A stretch of DNA of 64,000 nucleotides from Gnetum montanum. Its lineage: Eukaryota > Streptophyta > Gnetopsida > Gnetales > Gnetaceae. The translations under genes were made by a program, and so were the position numbers. The DNA lies in assembly GCA_015680685.1 (NCBI GenBank), contig MNCI01038110.1, positions 281,836 through 345,835 on the forward strand, given 5' to 3'. Below are positions 25,582-36,339 of the stretch, piece by piece; the first letter of the stretch is position 1, and each line of letters begins with the position of its first letter. The notes beneath the pieces are model-generated. The model did no database searches. It was given only the letters and a program-made list of their open reading frames with translations, and had not been told where the DNA came from.

Positions 25582-27790
25582 AAATTATTCCATGCAAATT
25601 CTTTTGATTTCTAGCATTAATTTTTTCCATAGTTACACAACTACGATGCCTATACTCCAATATTGGTTAAGCAATGAAACATACTTTAGTAAGCACTTTG
25701 ACATGTCTTGTAGTGTTCTATTATTTCTTTCAACTACTTTATTTAATTGTAGGCTATATTCACATTTTTTTTGATGAAAAATACCATTTTCTTTATAGAA
25801 CTTGTCAAATTCTTTATCTATGAAATCACCTCCTTTGTTTGATCTAATGACCTTAATCTTGACATTCATGGAGTTATTAATTAGTTTTGTGGAAAGTTTC
25901 ATAGTATTTGATGACTTCATTGTTTTACTTTAAATTGGGATTCCAAGTGTATCTTGAGTAATTATCTACTATGATCATGAAATAAATTGTCCCTCTTATT
26001 GAAATAGTGGGCATTAGCCTAACAAGACCTATGTGTAGAAGATCAAATGATTTTTCCTTCTTTATCATGTGAGTTATGAGAAGAATTGATTTGCTTTTCT
26101 TATATGCAAGTCTCATGTTTTTCTTAAGAAATATCTAAATTTTTATTCTTATAGCTTTTTCCTATTTGATCATTCTTTCAATTTTATGATAAGAGATGTG
26201 ACCAAGCCTTCCATGCCAACAGTATAGACTTGTTGAAATCCTCATTATTCTTTTTCTTAACTTCATCTTTATTTGGGATTTGATTTGCTTTTGTTGTGAA
26301 GGCATGCTTTGCTTGAGTAGTATGGTTGCTTATGATGTCTCCTTTTCCATTGAGATAGTTGTTGTCAAGGCAATATATTCTATTATTTAAGGATCTAATT
26401 TTCATGATTTCTTTACATTTGAGTTTGTTGATAATATAGAAATTTCTTTTGAAATTAACACTATTTCCTCCATTAGAGACTTTTCCAATAGAGATGAGAG
26501 GGTTAAAAATATTATGAACATAATATACATTAGAAATGATGATTTTTTGTTCATTTTTTCATTTAACTACACAAACTCCTATTCCTTCTATTATTAAGTA
26601 TTTTCCATCTCCAATTTTGATGTTGTTAAGACTATTATTTTTTATTTTTTATTTTTTATTTTTTTGTAATTTCTGAAGATAATTTTTGTAGGATGTCATG
26701 TGATTGAAGCATTGACTATCTAGAATCCAAGAATCTTTCTTTATTTCTTTAATTGAATTGAAGGCAGCAAATTACCTAGCTCTTCTTCTTAAGTATCCTT
26801 TTAATATGATAATGGAGTATCTTGTTATGTTTGTGAAGTTTGTCCATGTATTATTTCAAAACCAATTCTAGTCCAGCATTGTTCAATGATATGACCTTTT
26901 CATTTGCAAAAGTTGCAATATGGTATTGAGTCTTGATCCTATCTTTATCTTCTAGATTGATTCCATCTACCTCTTCCTCTAGCTGAACCTCTTCCACTTC
27001 CTCTTGTATTTTTACCACCATTTTCTTTTGAGTTTGTTTATTGATCTCTATTTTAATAACTGAATATTCCTCTCTCTCGAAACCTTTCTTACCTACCTCT
27101 TCTTCTTTGGTTAGTTATGTAGGCTTAATGATCTTTACTAGATTGTTTGTTATTCTTCATAATTTGCAAGGTTTTGGCTTGAGTAACTAATTCATTGATA
27201 CTAAGAATGTTGAAGTCCTTTGAAAGAGTAATATTTATCATCATGTTTTCAAATCTTGGATCTATGTAGTGAACTTGAACAATTTATTTAACCTTTTTCC
27301 TATTGGTATATCCATAGCCATATTTATTGTTTTTTCATAAGTTGTCATACATTCAAACAAAGATGCCTTTAACACTCTCATTTCTTCCAATTTCCAAGGT
27401 ATCAAATTTTTTTTTGTAGATTAGTTGCTACAATTGTTGATTTTTCAAGCTTTCCTTGTATTCTATTTGGAGATTATCTCATACATCTTTGGCAATAGTA
27501 TGAAGACTACATTTGCTAGAAATAACTTATGAGACACTATCCAATAGCATTATGAGAGCCAAATTGTTATTTTTCTTTTTTGTTTTATATTCTTTGATTT
27601 TTAATCTAATGAAATTTTCAAAATTATGCATGAATTCAAAACATGCTTCAACTATTTCCCAATAGTCATTATGTTCAAGGAGATCTTTTATCATTCTTGC
27701 CTATAGGATGAAATCTTGAGAGCCATGAAAGATAATGGAGAATCTAGTTATGTCTTTTAAGCTCATTTTTGTAGGTGAACCTAACACTCT
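25582..27790 (-). pseudogene. Copia gag-protease-integrase relic
   Basis: Minus-strand order: degraded gag; a zinc knuckle at 26872-26923 reading CNFCK*KGHIIEQC, a CX2CX4HX4C pattern with one stop; end of protease near 26540-26450 (ISIGKVSNGGNSV); pre-integrase region (26405-26184); and the integrase core with DLLHIGLVRLMPTIS, IIVDNYSRYTW (first Asp), RSNKGGDF (for the usual RSDNGGEF) and VVERNNRTLQDMSK (Glu kept). Coding stops near 25582, at the gypsy LTR, and continues at 10950. Confidence 0.85.
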
Positions 27791-27799
27791 AATACTAAG
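27785..27799 (-). other. Initiator-Met-like primer binding site of copia element 1
   Basis: Minus strand reads TTAGTATTAGAGTG immediately inside the LTR end, close to TTGGTATCAGAGCC, the usual copia primer site. Confidence 0.7.
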
Positions 27800-28678
27800 T
27801 GAAGGAATTTTATGAAACAAAAGAATTACTTAGTTATCTTGACTTCACAAAGAATCAACTAATAAAATTTATATTTTTGGAAACCTTAGGAAGTTTTTTA
27901 CAATTTTCAAGAAGGTAGTATTACAAAAGATTTTTATAAATTGAGGTTATGTTATGTTCTTTCCAATCTATTAAAAATCATAGTAATTCTAATAGTGCAA
28001 CTTTGAGAGATGATAACTCAACTGTTGTTACTTTTCTAATGCTAAAATTTTAATTAAACCTTTTCATAGATATTAGCTTTTAAATGAATTTAATATGACA
28101 TCAAATTGTTTTGTGATGAGGGAGAAATAATCTAATCATTGATTATCATTCATTCTAGTAAAAAATTCAAGATTTATAAAATCTACTAAATTATATAGCT
28201 AATATCTCCCAAATAGCAAAAATATTAAACTAAGATTTTCAATTCATGTAGCCACCTCTTCTACCTTTCTAACAAATCTAGAATCACTATAAAATGTTGC
28301 AAAATGACTAAGATATGATTCAAATATTAAATGTCCTTATTTTTTACTATCTAACTTCCAAGATTTGGTAAATAATGATGAATAATGTTGATGAATTGAT
28401 GAATTCATCATGAAATAGTCAAATTCTTGCTACAATTATATTGATGATTCCATTGAACAAATTTCCAAGAGATGCCTTAAATATATATATGTAACAAGTG
28501 AGGTAAAGTTTAAATAATACAATATAGCCCCTAAAAATTTTTAAAATTTATATATATGTAGATTGTGGCCAAAAGAATATTACAATTTCCTTTTAATCTG
28601 GAAATTTCTTATATTTTATTAAAATAAACTTCTATTGAATAATAAAAAATTATTATCTTCTAGTCTAAAAAACCACCA
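27800..28678 (-). repeat. 5' LTR of copia element 1
   Basis: 879 bp, paired with 8037-8947. It starts TGAAGG and ends CCACCA on the plus strand and is followed by the ATCAT target duplication. Confidence 0.85.
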
Positions 28679-28683
28679 ATCAT

Positions 28684-31650
28684 CATCTTAGCCTTGTCCT
28701 AACAAAATGGGATTGGGTACATGAGTTCTTTTTCACTATTCCTCTCGTTGAAGAGCTTCCTTATCTTGATGATAAACCAAAATGACCAGTAGAAGGGTCA
28801 CATCCTTTAAATATACAAATGTGATGGAAGCCCTTCTTCATTTTATCACATTTCCTAAGATCCTTGGTAGGTTTTTAGTATTATTCATCATCTCATTCAT
28901 GTTCAAACTCTACATACCATACTAAGGAAACATACTCGATTTGAAAAATGTTAAGATAAAAATTATACAAGTGTTTCTAGACAATTTACCAATGCCCTCC
29001 CCATCAACAATGTCAATGATAGGGATCTTGCTAATTTTGACGAATGGAATTTATCATACAAAATGCAATCTAATTCAACCATAAGCTTCGAAAATGATGT
29101 TGAGTGGATTATCAAGAACACTTGTGTATCATTATATTTAATAAATATAAAAGAGATTATGATACAAATGATACAAGGAAAAGTCCATGTTGCCATGTGA
29201 GAAATAGAGAAAATATTACAGATTTTATAAATATAAACATGGAATAATAATAAATAAGCATGCATTATAATCCCTTGTGGGGAATAGACACAATGCTTAC
29301 AAGCATTCACATGTATCATAATCCCTTATGGAATAGGTGCAACACCACACATGGAAAGCAATAAATGGTTCTTAGTCATAACCTCGCTGGTCCAACACTA
29401 TGTTGTACAGTTATAACCTCCTTGAATAAGGATGAATTGTTGCAACTTGATGAAACAATAGAACAAGAAAAACTTATGAGGTTTATTCACCATGCAATCA
29501 CTAGACTCCACATTGACCAAATGGTCCTGGACTATGTAAGTAAGGTAATACTTTGATAGAGTCTAGCTACACTTATGAAAGCAGTGACTCAAAAGACACA
29601 CATAAAAAATGAAGGAAATCAACTTACCAAAGGGAGGAAGAACTCTTTACATAAAACCATATGGCAAAAGCCAAATGAAATCTCTGATAATGAATTGTTA
29701 AGTGTGAGAGCTCACTCTTGGTATTTATAGTTTTTTGTAGAACAATGATAGAGGTTCACTAGTGCCTAGGTGTCAATGAAGATCCATCAATGCAACCTAG
29801 GACATCTAGAATCACACCATATATGAAGGGACTAAACCAAGCATGACAAGAGGTTCTGTCAGTATTCCAACATTGATGTAAGGTAGTTAGCACATCCCCT
29901 CCCATCACACTTCATATACAAATTCTAGATAAGAGCCAGAATGTCAAGAAACTTATCCGTAGGATCCTAAGATGCTCAAAATAAGTCGAATTTATCCTAT
30001 AAAGCCTCAAACATGCACAAAACTTGGAAGCATGATATGGAAGGAAAGCATGCAAACTTGGAAGGTAGAAACCTCAACTGCATGAATTGGAACTATAAAC
30101 CTAAGGTGTGAAATATTTCTAGAGTCTAGAACTTACAATGGACTTTCCAAAATGCCACTAGATGACTCATCAGGTGATTATGATGATATCACAAAATTAA
30201 ATTCATTGCATATTACTCATTTTTATGGAATGTTGATTCATACATACAAGCATTATAATTTACCATGCAAACAATCTTGGTCAACTTTAAAATTTTGTTT
30301 CTTTTTCCATATTTTTGTAATAGAGTATAAGACATTATCGATGAAATAGAACCACTACATTCACCCCTTCTCTATTCTATAACCCTAATCCTCCCACCCT
30401 CCCTTTGTTCCCATTACATTCTTAGTGAGTGCCTTTTCTCCTCTTACCTCTCAACCACCTAGCACTAATTCCTCTCTTCCCTAAACTATTCTCTCTAGTA
30501 CATGACTCCACAAATGATCACACCATAAATACTATTGTGTAAGTGCCTAACACAAATATTTTTTGGGTTTTTAATAGCACCATTAACCCTTTTGGCTCTT
30601 ACCATCCATCTTGCCTCACTAACGCCCTTCCTAGACTGGACTTCCCAAATGATCAATTAAGTGTATAATTAATACCACCAACTACAACCCACTAACCTCT
30701 AGAAGGGGAATATGCTCAACTCAACCACTTTCTCCTAGTTCTTTCTACCATCAAACTAGAATGATGACAATGCCCTAGTTGTGTAGTTGCTCCTTTACTA
30801 TCCATATACTCCCATACCATTTCCTAGCCTATTGTTGCTAAGCTACCATATCTACCTATACCATGTTATCACGGTCTTCACTTAGTTATGTAAATATCTA
30901 TCTTACTAGTCATATTAACAGTTATTTTCTTTTGCCTTTAATTTGTAGTTATGGTTGTCACTATCATGGTAGTTTTTCTTTGTTTAATTTGATCTTCCAT
31001 CTACCTCCAGGTAATGGTTTTGATCATCACACTTGTAAAAATTTTGTTTGCTATATAGGAACTTTGGCTAGTATATTCTAAGACATAGCTATCTATATTT
31101 GTAACTTTTAGTTTCTATTAATATAATCACTCTTCAATTCTTTCTCAAAAAACAAAGGTGCACCAACAACCTATAATATTACTCTTAATGGTGGGCCTGA
31201 TGCCATTAGAGCTTGTGAAGTATTATTAAATTGCATAAACATGGGATCTCTAACTTATTGAAAATTTTATGTGTTTATTGGAAACTTGGATACATTTGCT
31301 GATAAATAAAAAACTAATATACTAGTTGAAAAGCATTTGGGAATGTCACATTCTAAGTCTTACCCATTTTAAATGTCATTATTGCTATTTTCCAAAGTCT
31401 AATTAAAAGATGATTATTGTTAACAATTTAACAATGTGATTAGTGCATTATCTACCTAGAACAATACCTCAAGATGATAGAGGGTGCTAGTACTAATTAT
31501 TGAACCAACACACCTTTTCCAAGTGTAAATTGTTTTAATGCACTAACTACCCTACAACCTTAAGAGGGAACATGTTCTTGGAAAACTAAGTAATCTTAAA
31601 TAAGTTGACAACTTTTCATTTTATGTTTGCATAGTGTGCTATCATTAACT
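28684..31650. other. Anonymous AT-rich DNA, no gene recognised
   Basis: Short open frames (for example 28963-29319 minus, 30863-31081 plus) have no recognisable domain and skewed composition. It should contain the continuation of the old gag relic interrupted at 8037, but I could not identify it. Confidence 0.4.
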
Positions 31651-31682
31651 TTATTAAATTAAAAAGAGAAGAAATTTTCTCA

Positions 31683-31818
31683 AATAGTGATACCGTAGAA
31701 AACTACCCAACTATTTATATATTATCATGTAACTCCATGCCATAGCTCAGCTTATAGTGATACCGTATAAACCTGCATAACTATATCTATATATGAAACT
31801 CCAAGCCAAAGCTCAGGT
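31683..31818. repeat. 70-bp tandem duplication
   Basis: Two diverged copies starting at agtgataccgta (31686 and 31756), each ending in the cca..cc.aagctcag block. Confidence 0.8.
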
Positions 31819-32620
31819 TATACGATTTCATTTCATTGTAACCAGGGAAACGGAGCTTTACTTAGGCATGAGTGAACTCTTAACACTATTTACATGAGTT
31901 GTGAGCAGTCCAACTGCTTTTCATTGGCTTTGTCAAAAATTTTCAAATCTGTGAAATGCCTTAAGTGTAGTCAAGGGCCCTCATGTGACCACTTCATGTA
32001 CTAGTAAAGGGAATATAAATCGTGATGTAACATTGTAGGTTGACTTATCGGACGCAAAACTCGCACCTGTGCATGAATCACCGCTGCAGGGAAGTGTTGT
32101 TTTCAGGCTCTTTCCAGTGGTAACTATTTGGTTATCACTAAACAATAATCTGACAGACGTTTGGTTGACATTTAGGCTCTGTAATCTGAATCTTTGTGTC
32201 GTAAGAAAATTTGTTGTCTGGTGAATTCACAGACCCGTCTCTGTCGAAGGTCGTCAAATTCCAATTTTGACTTTTAACGTGTTCACTTTTGATTTCTTGT
32301 TACAAGTGAGTTTGACTTCACGTGCTAATCTTTTTTATGGTCAAGGAGCAAACAGGTTGATAACCATTAACTCCGCTGGCCTTGTGAGACAGCCTTGTTT
32401 GTCTTGTCTCACAGACCAAAATTTTCTGGCGAAAAATTGACATGCTGACGTTATGGATCCGTGTTCTCAGATTCCATAATTACTTGCAATTAGTTGGGCA
32501 GATAAAATTGACAAATGGTAATGACTCAGACCTACAGTAGGATAAGTTAACGTGTATTAATCTACCGCTGTGTTCCTTAATAAGGTCCATAAGTAAGAAA
32601 TTAAACTTGTCTTTAATTAG

Positions 32621-32798
32621 TTTTCAGACTGCAATGATCAGAGTTTAGCCTATAAATATAGAATCTTTGACTAGTAAAATGAAACTTGCATACCAACCTT
32701 AATATCGAGATACAGAGAATTTTTTAGACTGCAATGATCAGAGTTTACCCTATTAAAATAGAATCTTTGACCAGTGAAATGAAACCTGCATACCACAA
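32621..32798. repeat. 100-bp tandem duplication
   Basis: Both copies contain agactgcaatgatcagagtt, at 32626 and 32726, followed by gaatctttgac and gaaac.tgcatacca. The second copy is partial. Confidence 0.95.
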
Positions 32799-33110
32799 AC
32801 TGGCATCAGTTGCAGACAGGCAGATTTTATAAAACATAACAACATTAAGTAACTTGTAGTTTGTAAGATGAATCCTACATGCAAACAATCTTGATGCCGA
32901 TAATCTTCCTTTCAATCTTAGGCTCCTATCTCACTATTTACGGTGAGTAATTTCATTTGGTGTCTTCTAGGGAAAAGAATTACAAATTTTTGGACCAAAT
33001 CCATTCTATATGTGGTTGGCTCTCTTAGAAAGAGACACCAATGCCTGCAATCAAGACTTCCAAGACATTAAACATTGCCAGAAGTGGATTTCGTCATCAT
33101 ATTTCAAGTG

Positions 33111-33379
33111 TTTTTTTCTCCCCTTAGTTTTCATCATGTTCAATCTGTAAAGAAGGTCCTTATCCCTTTAATATCAAAGGTTAAAACATAATATGCTTGA
33201 TTTGGTGTTTATAGTAATTGGCTTATTACGATATTTATATGTAGTTTTTTCTCCCCCTAGTTTTCATCATGTTCAATCTGTAAAGAAGGTCCTTATCCCT
33301 TTAATATCAAAGGTTAAAACATAATATGCTTGATTTGGTGTTTATAGTAATTAGCTTATTAAGATATTTATATGTAGTT
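33111..33379. repeat. 133-bp tandem duplication, nearly identical
   Basis: The unit includes ttttcatcatgttcaatctg at 33128 and 33261, and only a few bases differ. It is recent compared with the other duplications nearby. Confidence 0.95.
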
Positions 33380-33509
33380 TTAAGTTGCAGTGAAACTTGC
33401 TACAGCTAGTTGATTACCGCTTGTCTCCAAGCAAATCTCTGAGGTAAACGTTTCTTTCGGTAAATATTCATAAATCATAAACCAAAACTGTAAAAACAAA
33501 AATCACTAA

Positions 33510-33588
33510 AAACTATAGAATTACCCTTATCATTTCAGATCATAAAACTATATAGAATTACCCTTATCATTTCAGATCATAAAACTAT
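33510..33588. repeat. 37-bp tandem duplication
   Basis: gaattacccttatcatttca occurs twice, 37 bp apart, followed in both copies by gatcataaaact. Confidence 0.95.
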
Positions 33589-34037
33589 AAGAGCTTAATT
33601 TTTTTCTGACAACCTTAAGCCATAACAGTAACTTAACTGTAATATTCTACCAAATGTGGAGAAATGAAATTCAAATATCGAATGACCTTTAATGGCCATG
33701 CTAAGTCTCTAACGGTTACGCAATGCTACCTTCTTATTTGAGAAATTTGGAACTATGCCAAGTACTCTCACTAGTAAGAGAGAACTATATACTGAATGTA
33801 ACGGGCACACCATTAGCACTTTAAAATGGTTGCATTGTTCTTATTTCACAAAGGATGGAAGTTACCTTTTTAAATATGTTTTTCATTGTTATCAATGGAA
33901 ATGATGTGGTTAATTTTTGAATTTTATTTTTTGAACTTTCCGTTGAAATGGAAGAAGTGGGCTTCAGTTATTTTAGGGTTCTAAATGTTTCCAGGAAGTC
34001 ATTGTTAGTTACACATCTCATCTGAGTTCCCTTGCAG

Positions 34038-34148
34038 GTGGAGAGTTCACAGCCCAACTGCAAGAAATGCAACGGATTAAAAATGTTGGGCGTTTTCCAT
34101 TACAGCAACGGCAACGCGTTTCAAAACCCCGTGCTGAGATTACACGGT
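34038..34148 (+). other. Possible orphan exon
   Basis: The segment is bounded by ttcccttgcag on the left (acceptor-like) and acg followed by gtaaag on the right (donor-like). Between them the frame starting GTG GAG AGT is open (VESSQPNCKKCNGLKMLGVF and onward). It stays open past the donor to a stop at about 34210, 62 codons in all. Base composition is richer in GC than the surroundings. I do not recognise the peptide and see no partner exon, so this is a candidate only. Confidence 0.25.
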
Positions 34149-35265
34149 AAAGTTTTCTTCAGCTCTGAGGACATATCTGTGAGCTTTTTCAGGCTCAATG
34201 TAAATTTTTAAACCTTCTACTAATTAAATATTAATTGGTTGGGTTTTCATTGGCATTTCTATTTCACTTTTAGCCTTTAGCAAATTCATATACAGACATA
34301 GTTTAAGAACTTAATTTTAATCCTATATAGGTAAAAATTTATAATTATATTTTTACTTACTGCGATTTCTTTGTGCTTCGTAAAATTTTTGCAGTTACTC
34401 TTACCATTCAACTTTTTAAAGAGAATTCCCTGGTAAACACTAAAAAACTAAATTAAGATTAATTACAAATATTTCAGCCTATCGTTCATTGTATCCAGAT
34501 TTTCCCCAAAATTTCACACAGAAGTGTCTTGGATTCTCTCTAACGATTCTAAATGAAGGTTCCATGCATTCCATGTACTTTTCAGCTTTTTAGCATACAT
34601 CCTGAATCTGACCAAAAGAAAAAAGAAAAAAAAAACTTATATGACAATGATATAAGGTTGTTTGTTAATCCACTTTACTTTTATAACTTAATTTGGATTT
34701 CTTTATGAATCTGGAATTATAATTTAATATATCATGATTCCTTTTCGAATCCTTGTGATTTTTGCAACTACTCTGAATGCAGAAAGCGTAATTCTGAGAA
34801 TCTCAGTTTGCAACAAAAGTTTACTATATTCATGTACTCTTAGCTTCTTTCACATACATGAGACTGATTAAAATATCAAACTTAAGCATTTTTTTTTAAT
34901 TATAAAAAGTGAGAAAGATAAAAAAAAAGACATTGGAAAAATATGGAAGAAGATCCGTACAGCTCTTCTTGCAGGTGAACAGTGGAAAAAAATCATGTAG
35001 CCAACCTCATTGTATTGTATTGGGACAAAGTTAAAATGATAATGAAGAACCGAGATAAAAATTAAGTCTGTTAAAAATAACAATGCAACTCAGTGTGAGA
35101 AACAGAATTCTGAAAACCTCACTTGGTAGATAATACCCTGTTACATTCTAGTATCTTTAACATGGGGTCATTTGCCTCTACTTTTCACTATAACGTTTTC
35201 GTTATAATCGATGAAAAGGTGCTTTCAATGTTGGTATTGAAAGGGCAGTATAGCGCAGTAATTGC

Positions 35266-35806
35266 TTAATTCCAAGAAGATTGTTGCCATTCGCACTCAA
35301 ATTTGTCCAGATCCTGACATTCTGTCAACGGAGGCAGCCAGTCCAATTGTGAGGACGATGCCATCTGCAACATATCAAGGGCAGCCTTGGAGGCAGCCAA
35401 CTGTGTCTGCAATTCGGTGACGCAGCGTTGCAGATTGTACACGATACCTGCACAACCGTACACTGGATCGTTCAACCTCATGCTCGCCTCGTACACCAAA
35501 GACTTGGCTGCATCTATTCTCTTATGTTCCTCTATATCCTGTTAACATACAGATCCAGGCCTATCAAAAACAAGAAATTTGAGTTTAGGTACAAATATTG
35601 CGGTGGGATATTGTTCGTGTACATACGCTTAGAAGCTTGATTATGTTGCTGGCACCGAAGACTTTGTGAACCGCCATGAATGGGTAAGGATCTTGAGAAG
35701 GGAAACAGGGAGCTAGAATGCATTCTTTGCCCTTGCATTTTCTTCTCAAGAATCTGCATGCAGCACACGGCATCTGTGCACGGCTGCTTCTCCTCTCACC
35801 TTCCAT
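35266..35806 (-). CDS. LOB-domain (LBD) transcription factor, class I, two exons
   Basis: A plant-specific nuclear DNA-binding protein of the LOB/AS2 family, regulators of lateral organ and root development. Exon 1 is 35806-35627 (60 codons) and exon 2 is 35538-35266 (90 codons plus TAA). The 88-bp intron has GTATGT donor and AG acceptor in phase 0, giving 150 residues. Seen directly: the zinc-finger-like block CAAC-RFLRRKC-KGKE-C at residues 14-29; LAPCFP; the GAS block with VHKVFGASN at 47-55; DPVYGC near residue 84; and a perfect LX6LX3LX6L zipper (L.QRCVTE.L.QTQ.L.AASKAA.L) typical of class I. Oddity: the last cysteine spacing is CX4C, whereas the family is normally CX2CX6CX3C. The C-terminal tail is short, ending QQSSWN. 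The start ATG at 35806 gives a family-typical short N-terminus. Genes flanking it are absent. Which LBD subclade it belongs to is not determined. Confidence 0.93.
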
Positions 35807-35863
35807 TTCTATGTATCTCTTTGCCTAGTTTGATGGTGTTTTATCAGGCAGCAAAGGCTCCTT

Positions 35864-35870
35864 CTTATAG
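35864..35870 (-). promoter_or_regulatory. Candidate TATA box of the LBD gene
   Basis: The minus strand reads CTATAAG about 58 bp upstream of the start codon. This would give a 5' leader of roughly 25-35 bases. It is a single-motif call. Confidence 0.4.
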
Positions 35871-36197
35871 ATTCCCATGTGATCACTAATGGCCAACATT
35901 TTAGGGGCGCCTCCTGGCTCAGGGGTACAGCCCCTGTGCGCAGGCAGCTGCCGTTCCTCCCATCAACTCACCATCACTTGAGTAGTCTGCACACATGAGT
36001 GAAAAGGGAGTCTCAGAGTCAGGCTTGGAATTTGAGCGTATGTGGGATTTGAAAACGTACTATTCAGTTGATTTTTTCGTCAAAAAGCATGAATTTAGTA
36101 TGTAAACCGGCAAAATAATATACGATTTAAACCTACAGACGTTTACGTCCGGGTTGGGAAATCCTGAAATTCCAGCCGCTGAGAGTCAAAAATCTAG

Positions 36198-36338
36198 AGG
36201 TCTGCGCAATTCGGTGTTTATGAGAAAGGAAAGTTAAGTGTCAATAAATGTTAAATGTTCGCAAGTGAGGTCTGCACGTTGACGTATCTACGAGAGAGTA
36301 AAGTTGAGTGTCAATAAATGTTAAATATATGCAAGTGA
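36198..36338. repeat. 70-bp tandem duplication upstream of the LBD gene
   Basis: Both copies contain aggtctgc, a 'gaga..aaagtt.agtg' block and tcaataaatgttaaat (36241 and 36311). They lie about 0.4-0.5 kb upstream of the LBD start codon, in the region where regulatory sequence is expected. Confidence 0.95.
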
Positions 36339-36339
36339 C

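Larger units (their letters stand above)
8037..28678 (-). mobile_element. Ty1/copia element 1, nested host of a gypsy insertion
   Basis: LTRs at 8037-8947 and 27800-28678 begin TGAAGGAATTT and end CA on the plus strand. The flanks carry a perfect 5-bp target duplication ATCAT (8032-8036 and 28679-28683). The minus-strand interior has the copia order gag, protease, integrase, reverse transcriptase, RNase H. Coding is split by a gypsy insertion: gag to mid-integrase lies at 25582-27790, the end of integrase to RNase H at 8960-10950. Without the nested DNA it would be about 6 kb, a normal copia size. The many stops and clear LTR divergence show it is old and dead. Confidence 0.9.

Noticed and set aside
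28963-29319. 118-codon minus-strand frame
   Set aside because: No domain recognised, hydrophobic low-complexity reading, no splice context.
35532-35889. Overlapping frames on both strands across the LBD first exon
   Set aside because: They are alternative frames of the LBD gene, whose own frame carries all the family motifs and proper splice sites.
35905-35965. GC-rich stretch with an A-box-like tggctcagggg, possible tRNA-derived SINE
   Set aside because: No B box at the right distance, no poly-A or TTG tail, and no second copy in the window.
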